From positions 248,001 through 312,000 of the forward strand of contig NZ_FZNX01000002.1 of assembly GCF_900188355.1 (NCBI RefSeq): a DNA stretch of 64,000 nucleotides. The letters run 5' to 3'. The first letter of the stretch is position 1. Each line of letters opens with the position of its first letter. The stretch comes from Lutibacter flavus. GTDB lineage: Bacteria > Bacteroidota > Bacteroidia > Flavobacteriales > Flavobacteriaceae. Under the pieces are notes generated by a model, which saw only the letters and a program-made list of their open reading frames with translations, searched no databases and was not told the DNA's origin. Both the position numbers and the translations under genes were made by a program. This document shows positions 17,501 through 25,719 of the stretch, piece by piece.

Positions 17501-19078
17501 ATGGCATCAATAAAACCAGCTGAAGTATCAGCGATTTTAAAACAACAATTAGCAGGATTTGAGGCTTCAGCTTCATTGGACGAAGTTGGAACAGTATTAC
17601 AAGTGGGTGATGGTATTGCACGTGTATATGGTTTGGCAAATGTACAATATGGTGAGTTAGTTGAGTTTGAAGATGGATTAGAAGGAATTGTATTGAACTT
17701 AGAAGAAGACAATGTTGGAGTTGTTTTATTAGGTCATTCAAAATCTATTAAAGAAGGTTCTACTGTAAAACGTACCGAAAGAATTGCTTCATTACAAGTT
17801 GGTGAAGGAATTGTTGGTCGTGTTGTAAACACATTAGGTTTCCCAATTGATGGTAAAGGTCCAATTCAAGGAGAAACTTTTGAAATGCCATTAGAGCGAA
17901 AAGCTCCGGGTGTTATTTACCGTGAACCAGTTACCGAACCATTACAAACAGGTGTTAAAGCAGTTGATGCTATGATTCCAGTTGGTAGAGGGCAACGTGA
18001 ACTTATTATTGGTGACCGTCAAACAGGTAAATCTACAGTTGCTATTGATACTATTATCAATCAAAAAGAATTTTACGATGCTGGTGAACCAGTATATTGT
18101 ATATATGTTGCAATTGGTCAAAAAGCATCTACGGTTGCTGGAATTGCAAATTTATTAGAAGAAAAAGGGGCAATGGCGTACACAACAATAGTTGCTGCCA
18201 ACGCATCTGATCCTGCTGCAATGCAAGTTTATGCTCCAATGGGAGGTGCTGCAATTGGAGAGTATTTTAGAGATACAGGTAGACCAGCTTTAATTGTTTA
18301 TGATGATTTATCTAAACAAGCTGTTGCTTACCGTGAGATTTCATTATTATTACGTCGTCCACCAGGACGTGAGGCATATCCTGGAGATGTTTTTTACTTA
18401 CACTCTCGTTTATTAGAACGTGCTGCAAAAGTAATTAATGATGATAAAATTGCATCTCAAATGAATGATGTTCCTGATTCCTTACAAGGAAAAATTAAAG
18501 GAGGAGGTTCGTTAACAGCTTTACCAATTATTGAAACTCAGGCAGGTGACGTATCTGCATATATTCCAACAAACGTGATTTCAATTACTGATGGACAAAT
18601 TTTCTTAGATGGAGATTTATTCAACTCAGGTGTACGTCCAGCTATTAACGTGGGTATTTCAGTATCTCGTGTAGGTGGTAATGCACAAATTAAATCAATG
18701 AAAAAAGTAGCAGGTACTTTAAAATTAGATCAAGCACAATACCGTGAGCTTGAAGCTTTCGCTAAGTTTGGTTCTGATTTAGATGCAGCTACAATGAATG
18801 TAATTGAAAAAGGAAAACGTAACGTTGAAATTTTAAAGCAAAATCAAGCGGATCCATTTAAAGTTGAAGACCAAATTGCTATTATTTATGCAGGTTCTAA
18901 AAACTTATTAAGAGCGGTTCCTGTTGAAAAAGTAAAAGAATTTGAATCTGATTTCATTCAATATTTGAATGCAAAACACAGAGATATATTAGATACTTTA
19001 AAAGCTGGTAAATTAACTGATGAGGTTATTGATACTTTAACTAGTGCAGCAAAAGAAGTTTCAGCTAAATACGCATAA
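17501..19078 (+). CDS. atpA: F0F1 ATP synthase subunit alpha
   Basis: Regulatory nucleotide-binding subunit of 525 aa, full length. P-loop GDRQTGKST (about residues 169-177), [13 protein letters not shown] with the Walker B region, and the arginine-bearing [12 protein letters not shown] segment are visible. The catalytic beta subunit gene (atpD) and atpC are not next to it. In flavobacteria these usually form a separate locus. Confidence 0.97.
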   Translation: MASIKPAEVSAILKQQLAGFEASASLDEVGTVLQVGDGIARVYGLANVQYGELVEFEDGLEGIVLNLEEDNVGVVLLGHSKSIKEGSTVKRTERIASLQVGEGIVGRVVNTLGFPIDGKGPIQGETFEMPLERKAPGVIYREPVTEPLQTGVKAVDAMIPVGRGQRELIIGDRQTGKSTVAIDTIINQKEFYDAGEPVYCIYVAIGQKASTVAGIANLLEEKGAMAYTTIVAANASDPAAMQVYAPMGGAAIGEYFRDTGRPALIVYDDLSKQAVAYREISLLLRRPPGREAYPGDVFYLHSRLLERAAKVINDDKIASQMNDVPDSLQGKIKGGGSLTALPIIETQAGDVSAYIPTNVISITDGQIFLDGDLFNSGVRPAINVGISVSRVGGNAQIKSMKKVAGTLKLDQAQYRELEAFAKFGSDLDAATMNVIEKGKRNVEILKQNQADPFKVEDQIAIIYAGSKNLLRAVPVEKVKEFESDFIQYLNAKHRDILDTLKAGKLTDEVIDTLTSAAKEVSAKYA

Positions 19079-19091
19079 ATCATAAATTGTT

Positions 19092-19157
19092 ATTCCCGCG
19101 AAAGCGGGAATTTCATGATTTAAAGTTCATTTATAAAGATTCCGCATCAAGTGCGGA
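19092..19157. repeat. double-hairpin intergenic repeat between atpA and atpG
   Basis: Two GC-rich hairpins in an AT-rich context. The first is ATTCCCGC-GAAA-GCGGGAAT (19092-19111) with a GNRA-type loop. The second is TCCGCA-TCAAG-TGCGGA (19141-19157). The pair, with about 30 nt between, looks like a REP-type dispersed element. Similar 'ttcccgcgaaagcgggaa...ttccgcatcaagtgcgg' pairs are known to me as intergenic repeats in flavobacteria. It lies inside the ATP synthase transcript and excludes the upstream TTG codon at 19158 as a start for atpG. Confidence 0.65.
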
Positions 19158-19175
19158 TTGACAAATAAAATTAAA

Positions 19176-20036
19176 ATGGCAAACTTAAAAGAAATACGTA
19201 ACAGAATAGCATCCATTGGATCAACAATGCAAATTACCAGTGCCATGAAAATGGTGTCCGCTGCAAAGTTGAAAAAAGCACAAGATGCAATTACTCAAAT
19301 GCGTCCATATTCTGATAAGTTGACTGAACTTTTACAAAGTTTAAGTTCAACTTTAGATGGTGATGTAGGAGGAACTTATTCTAAACAAAGAGAAGTTTCT
19401 AATGTTTTAATTGTTGTTATTACATCAAATAGAGGTTTGTGCGGAGGTTTTAATTCATCTGTAATTAAAGGAACTGTTCAATATGTTAAAGATAATTATG
19501 CAGGAAAACAAGTTGATTTATTAACTATTGGTAAAAAAGGAAACGACCTTTTATCTAAAACCTTTAAAGTTATTGAAAATCACAATGATATTTATGATGA
19601 TTTAACATTTAATAATGTGGCCTTAATTGCAGAAAAGATAATGAGTCTTTTTGCTGAAGGAAAGTATGATAAAATTGAATTAGTTTATAATCGATTTAAA
19701 AATGCTGCCACCCAAATAACAACAATTGAGCAGTTTTTACCAATTGCACCAATTGAAGGAACTGTAAATGTTAATACAGACTATATTTTTGAGCCATCTA
19801 AACCTGAAATTGTGTTAGAGTTGATTCCTAAATCATTAAAAACACAATTATATAAAGGGATTAGAGATTCATTTGCATCAGAACATGGAGCACGTATGAC
19901 AGCAATGCATAAAGCTACTGATAATGCAACTGATTTACGTGACGATTTATTGTTAACTTACAATAAAGCACGTCAGGCTGCAATTACAAATGAGATCCTG
20001 GAGATTGTTGGTGGTGCGGAAGCATTGAACAATTAG
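19176..20036 (+). CDS. atpG: F0F1 ATP synthase subunit gamma
   Basis: Central rotor subunit of 286 aa. It starts MANLKEIRNRIASIGSTMQI, with the family-typical coiled N-terminal helix. The C-terminal helix ends KARQAAITNEILEIVGGAEA. The open frame extends 6 codons further to a TTG inside the repeat hairpin, but the ATG at 19176 fits the family start. Last gene of the operon, followed by a strong terminator. Confidence 0.95.
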   Translation: MANLKEIRNRIASIGSTMQITSAMKMVSAAKLKKAQDAITQMRPYSDKLTELLQSLSSTLDGDVGGTYSKQREVSNVLIVVITSNRGLCGGFNSSVIKGTVQYVKDNYAGKQVDLLTIGKKGNDLLSKTFKVIENHNDIYDDLTFNNVALIAEKIMSLFAEGKYDKIELVYNRFKNAATQITTIEQFLPIAPIEGTVNVNTDYIFEPSKPEIVLELIPKSLKTQLYKGIRDSFASEHGARMTAMHKATDNATDLRDDLLLTYNKARQAAITNEILEIVGGAEALNN

Positions 20037-20060
20037 AAAAAAATATTTTTAAAATATTAA

Positions 20061-20094
20061 AAAGAGCTTATCAATTTTGATAAGCTCTTTTTTT
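20061..20094 (+). terminator. rho-independent terminator of the ATP synthase operon
   Basis: Perfect 13-bp stem AAAGAGCTTATCA/TGATAAGCTCTTT (20061-20073 with 20078-20090), a 4-nt loop, and T-run to 20094, 25 nt after the atpG stop. Confidence 0.85.
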
Positions 20095-20140
20095 GCAATT
20101 TGGCATGTATTTTGCTAACTTATATAAAAAAATATATGAA

Positions 20141-20632
20141 ATGAAAAAACTAATATACGTTTTAGCTTTAGGTATTTTTCCTTTAGCATTTTCTTGTTAT
20201 GGATCCAATAAAATTAATGGCGAAAAAGAATTACAAACGAAACCTCCATTTAAAATAATTGAAGCGACATACCACTCATGGGTTGGAGGTCAGCCCGATG
20301 TTAAAGGCATTAAAGTTAATTTAGTTATTGATAATACTCAAATAGCATTAGACACCATATTTTTTAGAAATATGAAAGTCAAACTTAAAAAAGATAAAAG
20401 TTCTTCTAAAAATCTATATGTTGGAACTTTTATACTTGAGAAAAAGAAAGAGTTTAGATTAGATATAGACCCAAAAAAGGAATATGGTAATGAAGCACCT
20501 GATGTTTCTGTAAAAATACCTTTTCAATTAAAAAAGAACGAAGCTGTGGTTTCATATTCTTATAAAAATAAAAGGGTGTTTTATAAAGTGGAAAATATTA
20601 TAGAATCAAAACCACCCTCAATTAACAATTAA
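20141..20632 (+). CDS. lipoprotein of unknown function
   Basis: Protein of 163 aa. I choose the ATG at 20141 because it gives a clean lipoprotein signal (MKKLIYVLALGIFPLAFSC, Cys19); the frame is open 16 codons further upstream into the terminator. The mature part is about 145 aa of alternating beta-type sequence with many lysines and no Cys. I do not recognise a family. It stands alone between the atp operon terminator and another lipoprotein gene. Confidence 0.6.
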   Translation: MKKLIYVLALGIFPLAFSCYGSNKINGEKELQTKPPFKIIEATYHSWVGGQPDVKGIKVNLVIDNTQIALDTIFFRNMKVKLKKDKSSSKNLYVGTFILEKKKEFRLDIDPKKEYGNEAPDVSVKIPFQLKKNEAVVSYSYKNKRVFYKVENIIESKPPSINN

Positions 20633-20744
20633 ACAAGTAGATTAACTAGTTAAAAACCAAACTATTAAATTTAAAGATGTTGTAATTTTATCTTTTGGCA
20701 CGGAAATTGAAATTTCTATAATATAACCCAAAAAACAAAAAATT

Positions 20745-21668
20745 ATGAAGACTTTAAAATTACTTTTCGCAACACTTGTTATAGGAATTTCAATTTCTTC
20801 TTGTAGTGTAATAATTGATGATTATGATGAGCCTTATTACGAAACGCTTGAAGATGTAGTAACATCTTACGATTTATGGTACATAGATTATAACAAAACA
20901 TCTGGTAATGGAGATGTACCATTTTTATCAAAAGCTTTTACAATTTCATTTATTAATGGAAAAATATTTGCTAACAATAATTTAGTTGGGATAGGGACAG
21001 CAGGAAATGGATATGGAATTCAAATAGGTTATTACAATACTTTTGAAGGTTATTTAGAAATTGACCATAATTTAGATGGTTATTATGATTTTGATGTAAT
21101 TCAAATATCAAATGATAGAATAAAACTAAAAGATAATTATAATAATGTAACCTATTACTTAGAAGGGTACCAAAAATATAATTTCGATTACGATCAAATA
21201 TTTTACGACAATATTGAATATTTTTTACAAGAATATAATGCCTGGGAAAAAACATTTACAAGTCAAGTAGGTGCTTTAAATGAATTTGATAATGAGAACT
21301 TTTTAAGTTTCACTCCAGAAAATTTAACAACATTTTATTCTTCACAAGATGAAATTGGCACAAATATTGCAAATCTATATTGGGATTATGTAGGAGATTA
21401 TACGGTAGCAAATGTGCAAGGATATGACAATCTTAAAATTTTAACATTAGATTATGATTCTTGGGGCAATGAAGAGTTTGAGTTGACCGTTATAAATGAT
21501 AGTGAAATTAGTTTGTATCACATAGATTCTGGAACAACGTATGAATTTAAAGGAAAAGGATACATTCAGTATTTAAAAACAAGTTCGGCTAAAGGAAGTG
21601 TAAGGAATGATGGAAGAAAACGAACTAAAGTAAATAGAGAAACGAAAGTTAGAAGAAATTTAAAATAA
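20745..21668 (+). CDS. lipoprotein of unknown function with basic C-terminal tail
   Basis: Protein of 307 aa with lipoprotein signal (ISISSC, Cys20) and acidic residues soon after the Cys (VIIDDYDEP). The mature protein is rich in Asp, Asn and Tyr, with two similar beta-rich halves: WYIDYNKTSGNGDVPFLSKA with FAIQ-like strands, and AWEKTFTSQVG onward. The last 30 residues change to a strongly basic tail (RNDGRKRTKVNRETKVRRN). Related flavobacterial lipoproteins are sometimes misnamed nicotinic acid mononucleotide adenylyltransferase; no such enzyme motif is present. Two hairpins follow, the second a good terminator. Confidence 0.6.
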   Translation: MKTLKLLFATLVIGISISSCSVIIDDYDEPYYETLEDVVTSYDLWYIDYNKTSGNGDVPFLSKAFTISFINGKIFANNNLVGIGTAGNGYGIQIGYYNTFEGYLEIDHNLDGYYDFDVIQISNDRIKLKDNYNNVTYYLEGYQKYNFDYDQIFYDNIEYFLQEYNAWEKTFTSQVGALNEFDNENFLSFTPENLTTFYSSQDEIGTNIANLYWDYVGDYTVANVQGYDNLKILTLDYDSWGNEEFELTVINDSEISLYHIDSGTTYEFKGKGYIQYLKTSSAKGSVRNDGRKRTKVNRETKVRRNLK

Positions 21669-21690
21669 AGTTTGGTTAGTTGATTTTTGA

Positions 21691-21712
21691 TTGGCTATTA
21701 TTTAATAGCCAA
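21691..21712 (+). promoter_or_regulatory. AT-rich hairpin after the lipoprotein gene
   Basis: TTGGCTATTA (21691-21700) pairs with TAATAGCCAA (21703-21712). It lies just before the terminator at 21721 and may help end or protect the transcript. Confidence 0.4.
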
Positions 21713-21720
21713 TTATTAGG

Positions 21721-21747
21721 CCGCTCCTGAAGAGGAGCGGTTTTTTT
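21721..21747 (+). terminator. rho-independent terminator
   Basis: CCGCTCCT-GAAG-AGGAGCGG (21721-21740) followed by seven T (21741-21747). It ends the lipoprotein transcript and shows that the open frame reaching back to 21746 is not the real start of the next gene. Confidence 0.9.
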
Positions 21748-21778
21748 GTATCTTTATATCATTGTAAAAAAATGTAAA

Positions 21779-22534
21779 ATGAACCAAAAAACAGCATTTA
21801 TTACTGGCGCAACGTCAGGTATTGGAAAAGCAACTGCGGAAATTTTCGCAAAAAATAACATTCAATTAATTCTTTGTGGCAGAAGAGGTGAAAGATTGTC
21901 AGAATTAAAAACGGAACTAAGTAAGCTAACAAAAGTAACTACGTTACAATTTGATGTTAGAGATAAAGAAGCCATTTATAATGCGGTAAAATCGTTGCCA
22001 AAAGAATTTCAGAAAATAGATATTTTAATAAATAATGCAGGTAATGCACATGGATTAAGTAGCATACAAGATGGAAGTATGGATGATTGGGATGCGATGA
22101 TTGATATCAATGTAAAAGGCTTGTTATATGTATCAAAAGCAATTCTTCCTCAAATGGTTAAAAGAAACGATGGTTTTGTAGTGAATATAGGCTCAATTGC
22201 AGGAAAAGAAGTATATCCTAATGGAAATGTGTATTGCGCTTCTAAACACGCTGTAAATGCGTTAAATAAAGCAATGCGGATAGATTTAAATAAGCATAAT
22301 ATAAGGGTTTCAGCAATTCACCCTGGAGCAGTTGAAACTGAATTTTCTGAAGTTCGTTTTAAAGGAGATATAGAAAAGGCAAAAAATGTTTATAAAGGCT
22401 TTAAAGCGCTTCAAGCTGTTGATATAGCAGAAATTATTCATTTTGTTGTTACAAGGCCATCACATGTTAATATTGAAGATTTAATTGTTTATCCAACTGC
22501 CCAGGCCAGTGCTACTATTTTAAACAAAGAATAA
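21779..22534 (+). CDS. YdfG-like short-chain dehydrogenase/reductase
   Basis: NAD(P)H-dependent oxidoreductase of 251 aa. Nucleotide-binding motif TGATSGIGKA, the structural NNAG, catalytic Ser in NIGSIAG and the YCASK catalytic Tyr/Lys pair are all present. The C-terminal half (HPGAVETEFSEVRFKGD) matches the YdfG/serine 3-dehydrogenase subgroup, which oxidises 3-hydroxy acids such as serine or reduces malonic semialdehyde. The exact substrate is not certain. I start at the ATG at 21779; the open frame upstream lies in a terminator. Confidence 0.85.
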   Translation: MNQKTAFITGATSGIGKATAEIFAKNNIQLILCGRRGERLSELKTELSKLTKVTTLQFDVRDKEAIYNAVKSLPKEFQKIDILINNAGNAHGLSSIQDGSMDDWDAMIDINVKGLLYVSKAILPQMVKRNDGFVVNIGSIAGKEVYPNGNVYCASKHAVNALNKAMRIDLNKHNIRVSAIHPGAVETEFSEVRFKGDIEKAKNVYKGFKALQAVDIAEIIHFVVTRPSHVNIEDLIVYPTAQASATILNKE

Positions 22535-22544
22535 GAGTTTTAAA

Positions 22545-23690
22545 ATGATCAACAAACGTCTTTTAATAAAAAATTTACTCGCCCAAAACGATGAAAATAG
22601 TTTTTACGATAAAAAGAGAAAAATTTCATTAGACAATAAAGAGGGGAAAGCTAAGTTTTTAAAGCATGTTTGCGCGCTATCAAATTCAAATCCAGAAAAC
22701 AATTCATACATAGTAATTGGAGTAGAAGATGAATTAAATACTATTGAAGGGGTTGATTTTTTTGATGACAGTAAAATTCAAAATTTGGTAAATTCTTATT
22801 TAGAAAATCCACCTAAAATTCAATATGAAAATATTCCATTTCCTAGATTACCGCGATATAAAGTAGTAGGTTTAGTTACCATAAGCCCTATTAATAAAGT
22901 AACATCCCTTAAAAAACAAATTTGGAAATATGTAAGAGGACGCGTTTTTTTTAGGAGAGGAAGCAACTCAATGTCTACCTTGGGAAAATTTGAATTAAAA
23001 AATACCAATAGAGAAATAGTAACTGCCATTGAAAAAAATGCTAGTAATAATATTCAATTGACTTTAGATGGTGTTTTTGATTTTATTAACAGACATAAAG
23101 ATGAATATAACCCAAGGTATAAAGTTTTTAATGAGCAATTTGTATTGTGTTGGGCTGGTCAAAAAAAAGTAGTTGAGGATAAGGTATTTTATTCAAGAGT
23201 TGACATTGAATTGGTGAATGAACAAGTACGTTTATTTTATTCTGCTTTGGATGAAGTTAAAATTGAACACAATCATAGGTCGTTTATAATAACTGAATAT
23301 GTTTATTTAAGAATTAAAGATGAATTTGATTATTATCCACTAGAAAAAACGGTTATTCATTTTAAAGACAACGGAAAACACGATATTGTAACTGAATTAC
23401 TTTTTCAACCACCCCAGTTTAATAAGATGGAATTACACCATATTTTTAATAATTGTAATACAATTTTAAATAAGTTGATAAAGAAGTTACCGTTATCTGA
23501 AACTGAGCAAATTGATTTATTAGAGTTGCCTACAAATTATTTGATTTGTGCATTGAATGAGATTCCTAATGCTTTGTCAAAACTAAAAGAATCTAAAAAT
23601 TACTTAAAAATTTTAGATGATAAAACTAGCTATATTAAATATAAAGAAGCTGTTCGAATTTTACGTAAAATAAATCATCAAAACGATTAA
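22545..23690 (+). CDS. AlbA_2-domain (Schlafen-like) protein
   Basis: Protein of 381 aa. The N-terminal 150 residues form an AlbA_2/divergent AAA-4 type domain: KEGKAKFLKHVCALSNSNPE, then SYIVIGVEDE, and VRGRVFFRRGSNSM. The rest (about 150-381) is an uncharacterised helical and beta region typical of flavobacterial homologues. AlbA_2 domains bind nucleic acid or act as regulators. It starts 10 bp after the SDR gene, so they are likely co-transcribed. There is no helicase or nuclease partner, so I do not read it as a defence system. Confidence 0.7.
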   Translation: MINKRLLIKNLLAQNDENSFYDKKRKISLDNKEGKAKFLKHVCALSNSNPENNSYIVIGVEDELNTIEGVDFFDDSKIQNLVNSYLENPPKIQYENIPFPRLPRYKVVGLVTISPINKVTSLKKQIWKYVRGRVFFRRGSNSMSTLGKFELKNTNREIVTAIEKNASNNIQLTLDGVFDFINRHKDEYNPRYKVFNEQFVLCWAGQKKVVEDKVFYSRVDIELVNEQVRLFYSALDEVKIEHNHRSFIITEYVYLRIKDEFDYYPLEKTVIHFKDNGKHDIVTELLFQPPQFNKMELHHIFNNCNTILNKLIKKLPLSETEQIDLLELPTNYLICALNEIPNALSKLKESKNYLKILDDKTSYIKYKEAVRILRKINHQND

Positions 23691-23718
23691 ATTACTAATT
23701 ATTCACTTTCTTGAACGC

Positions 23719-23739
23719 TGGTTAAATTAATATTAACCA
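23719..23739. terminator. possible bidirectional terminator hairpin
   Basis: TGGTTAA (23719-23725) pairs with TTAACCA (23733-23739), overlapping the dgt stop codon, between convergent genes. The stem is short and AT-rich, so this is a weak call. Confidence 0.35.
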
Positions 23740-25064
23740 TTTATTTTGTTATATAATTGATACGCAAAACCATCCGTTAAACTAGCAACAAAACCACAAA
23801 TAGTCAAAAGTCTTAAATATAATGTGTCTTTTGGTTTTTGGATACTTTCAGGTAATAAATTAATTATTAATTTATCATAATTAGATAATGTATTTTCAAA
23901 TTTGTTATTGGAAGCTGTTAAAAACACATCTAACAATTTTGCAATAATTGAATAACCAACAAGCTCTTTTTCTATTACTTCACGACTTCTGTAAATTTTT
24001 TCAACACTTAGCTTAATAATATCATTTATTTGAGCTTCATAATTGCATTTTTCTAAAAGTGAATGAGGAAAATCTCCCTTTAATATTGCTTCTTCATTGG
24101 TTAAAAATACTCGGGTAGCTTCGTTAATAAGAGTTCCAATAGCTAAAGCTCTTAAATAACTTAAACGATCCTTTTTAAATTTTAACTGATGGTATTTTTT
24201 AGAGTCAATAGTGTCTTTTACTAACTTAATTAAATATTCTAGCGCAAATTCTTCTTCAATTAAACCTAAATTAATTCCATCTTCAAAATCTATAATTGTA
24301 TAACAAATATCATCTGCGGCCTCAACTAAATATGCTAAAGGATGTCTTTTAAAAGCAACATTTTCATTGCTACCTGTTGGAATTAAACCCAATTCAGAAG
24401 CAACTTCATTAAAAAAGGATATTTCAGATTGAAAAATTCCATATTTTTTATCAGCAATATGTGGTGTAGGTTTTTTAGGTAAAGATTCTTTAGGATATTT
24501 TAAAAAAGCCCCTAAAGTTGCATAAGATAAACGTAAACCACCTTCAACCCCTTCTTTGCTTTCAGTTAAAATTCTAAATCCGTTTGCATTTCCTTCAAAA
24601 TCAATTAAATCTTGCCATTCTTTATCCGTTAGTTCGTCTTTAAATTTTTTTCCTTTACCATTTATAAAATATTCTCCAATAGCCTTTTCACCACTATGTC
24701 CAAATGGTGGATTTCCAATATCATGAGCCAATGCAGCAGTTGCAACAATTGCCCCAAAATCATTCATTGTATATCCTTTCTCAGTTAATTCAGCGTGTTT
24801 TTTTAGAACCTGTTCTCCAACTATCCTACCCAAAGAACGCGCAACCACACTAACTTCTAAACTGTGTGTTAATCGCGTATGAACAAAATCGGTTTTTGAT
24901 AATGGAACAACCTGAGTTTTATCTTGTAAACTTCTAAACGAATCAGAAAAAATTATACGATCATAATCTACTTCAAAACCTAAGCGAGTTTCATCTTGTT
25001 TATTTCGTAATCTCTTTTGTGTATCACCAGATCTCTTTAGAGATAACAATTGATTCCAATTCAT
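23733..25064 (-). CDS. dgt: dGTP triphosphohydrolase (dGTPase)
   Basis: HD-domain enzyme of 443 aa that hydrolyses dGTP to deoxyguanosine and triphosphate and so adjusts dNTP pools. The metal site is formed by THSLEV (His), AHDIGNPPFGHSGE (His-Asp pair plus the family-typical loop) and the Asp in EAADDICYTIIDFED. The start (NWNQLLSLKRSGD, then SFRSLQDKTQVVP) also fits. It lies alone, convergent with the AlbA_2 gene. Ribonucleotide reductase is encoded 20 kb away in the same window. Confidence 0.9.
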   Translation of the reverse strand: MNWNQLLSLKRSGDTQKRLRNKQDETRLGFEVDYDRIIFSDSFRSLQDKTQVVPLSKTDFVHTRLTHSLEVSVVARSLGRIVGEQVLKKHAELTEKGYTMNDFGAIVATAALAHDIGNPPFGHSGEKAIGEYFINGKGKKFKDELTDKEWQDLIDFEGNANGFRILTESKEGVEGGLRLSYATLGAFLKYPKESLPKKPTPHIADKKYGIFQSEISFFNEVASELGLIPTGSNENVAFKRHPLAYLVEAADDICYTIIDFEDGINLGLIEEEFALEYLIKLVKDTIDSKKYHQLKFKKDRLSYLRALAIGTLINEATRVFLTNEEAILKGDFPHSLLEKCNYEAQINDIIKLSVEKIYRSREVIEKELVGYSIIAKLLDVFLTASNNKFENTLSNYDKLIINLLPESIQKPKDTLYLRLLTICGFVASLTDGFAYQLYNKING

Positions 25065-25169
25065 ATTTCCTTTTTATAATTTGATGCAATATAGGTAATA
25101 ATTTATATATTTTTTGATTCCTTTATTGCTGAAACTTAACATTTAAAATATGATTAAATAAACGTTACA

Positions 25170-25202
25170 TAACAATTAATTAACAATCAAATAGTTTATT
25201 TA
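25170..25202 (+). promoter_or_regulatory. candidate Pho-type box before the CarboxypepD_reg gene
   Basis: ATAAC and TTAAC repeats with their C at 25173 and 25184 (11-bp period). Exactly 14 nt after the second C comes TTTAC (25199-25203), where other promoters of this region have TTTGC. A single TTAACAT also lies at 25136-25142. It is weaker than the sites before pstS, the porin and the TonB receptor. Confidence 0.4.
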
Positions 25203-25224
25203 CGTACAAATAATTACAAATATA

Positions 25225-25620
25225 ATGAGGGTTTTAATTGTTACCTTTTTTCTTTTAATAATCACTCAGAATTTTGGACAATCATTAAAAATGAGTTCCT
25301 TAACTACTGATTTTAATAAAAAAGGAAATATAGAAGGAGTTGTATTTGATGGTGAAAATGAAAACGAGCCATTGATTTTTGCTCAAGTACTTGTTAAAGA
25401 AACAAATACAACTGCTACAACTGATGTTGATGGTTCGTTTAGATTAAAGCTTAAACCAGGAAAATATTCATTAAAATTTAGTTTTATTGGATATAATTCG
25501 ATTGAAATAAACAATGTGAAAATTTCATCAAATAGTTCATTAAAATTATATCAAGTTTTGAATGCATTAAAACCTAAGACTTCTATTTCTGAGGGTAACC
25601 TTATTTCCAAAGCAAAATAA
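25225..25620 (+). CDS. exported stand-alone CarboxypepD_reg-like domain protein
   Basis: Protein of 131 aa with a signal peptide (cut near QNFGQS) and one carboxypeptidase-regulatory-like beta domain (about residues 35-115, GNIEGVVFDGE to LKFSFIGYNSIEINNVK). The same domain forms the N-terminus of the TonB receptor encoded next (FSFIGYQTVEIPNV). The two are clearly paralogous. Here the domain has no plug or barrel attached. It may assist the receptor in the periplasm, but its role is unknown. It may share phosphate control with the receptor, given the repeat elements upstream of both. Confidence 0.65.
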   Translation: MRVLIVTFFLLIITQNFGQSLKMSSLTTDFNKKGNIEGVVFDGENENEPLIFAQVLVKETNTTATTDVDGSFRLKLKPGKYSLKFSFIGYNSIEINNVKISSNSSLKLYQVLNALKPKTSISEGNLISKAK

Positions 25621-25621
25621 G

Positions 25622-25698
25622 TAACATTAATTTAACGGTATTATTACTATTAAATAACTACTCATTAACCTTTCATTTACTTAGTTGCTATTCCTTTG
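25622..25698 (+). promoter_or_regulatory. six-unit 11-bp Pho-type repeat array and promoter of the TonB receptor gene
   Basis: TWAC units end with C at 25625, 25636, 25647, 25658, 25669 and 25680, six in a row in exact 11-bp register (TAAC, TAAC, TTAC, TAAC, TAAC, TTAC). From the last C, 14 nt lead to TTTGCG at 25695. PhoB and PhoP recognise direct repeats with an 11-bp period (TTAACA-type in Bacillus), so several activator dimers could bind side by side. The TTTG lies in the expected -7 position, 22 nt before the ATG at 25720. Confidence 0.65.
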
Positions 25699-25719
25699 CG
25701 CAAGAAATTAAAACTAAAA

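Noticed and set aside
19158-19175. TTG start for atpG six codons upstream
   Set aside because: It lies in the right edge of the repeat hairpin; the ATG at 19176 gives the family-typical N-terminus.
21746-21778. Upstream start for the SDR gene
   Set aside because: The codon falls in the T-run of a strong terminator and the extra residues do not fit SDR proteins.
22545-23690. AlbA_2 protein as part of a defence system
   Set aside because: It is a lone gene behind an SDR gene, with no nuclease, helicase, toxin or mobile element nearby.
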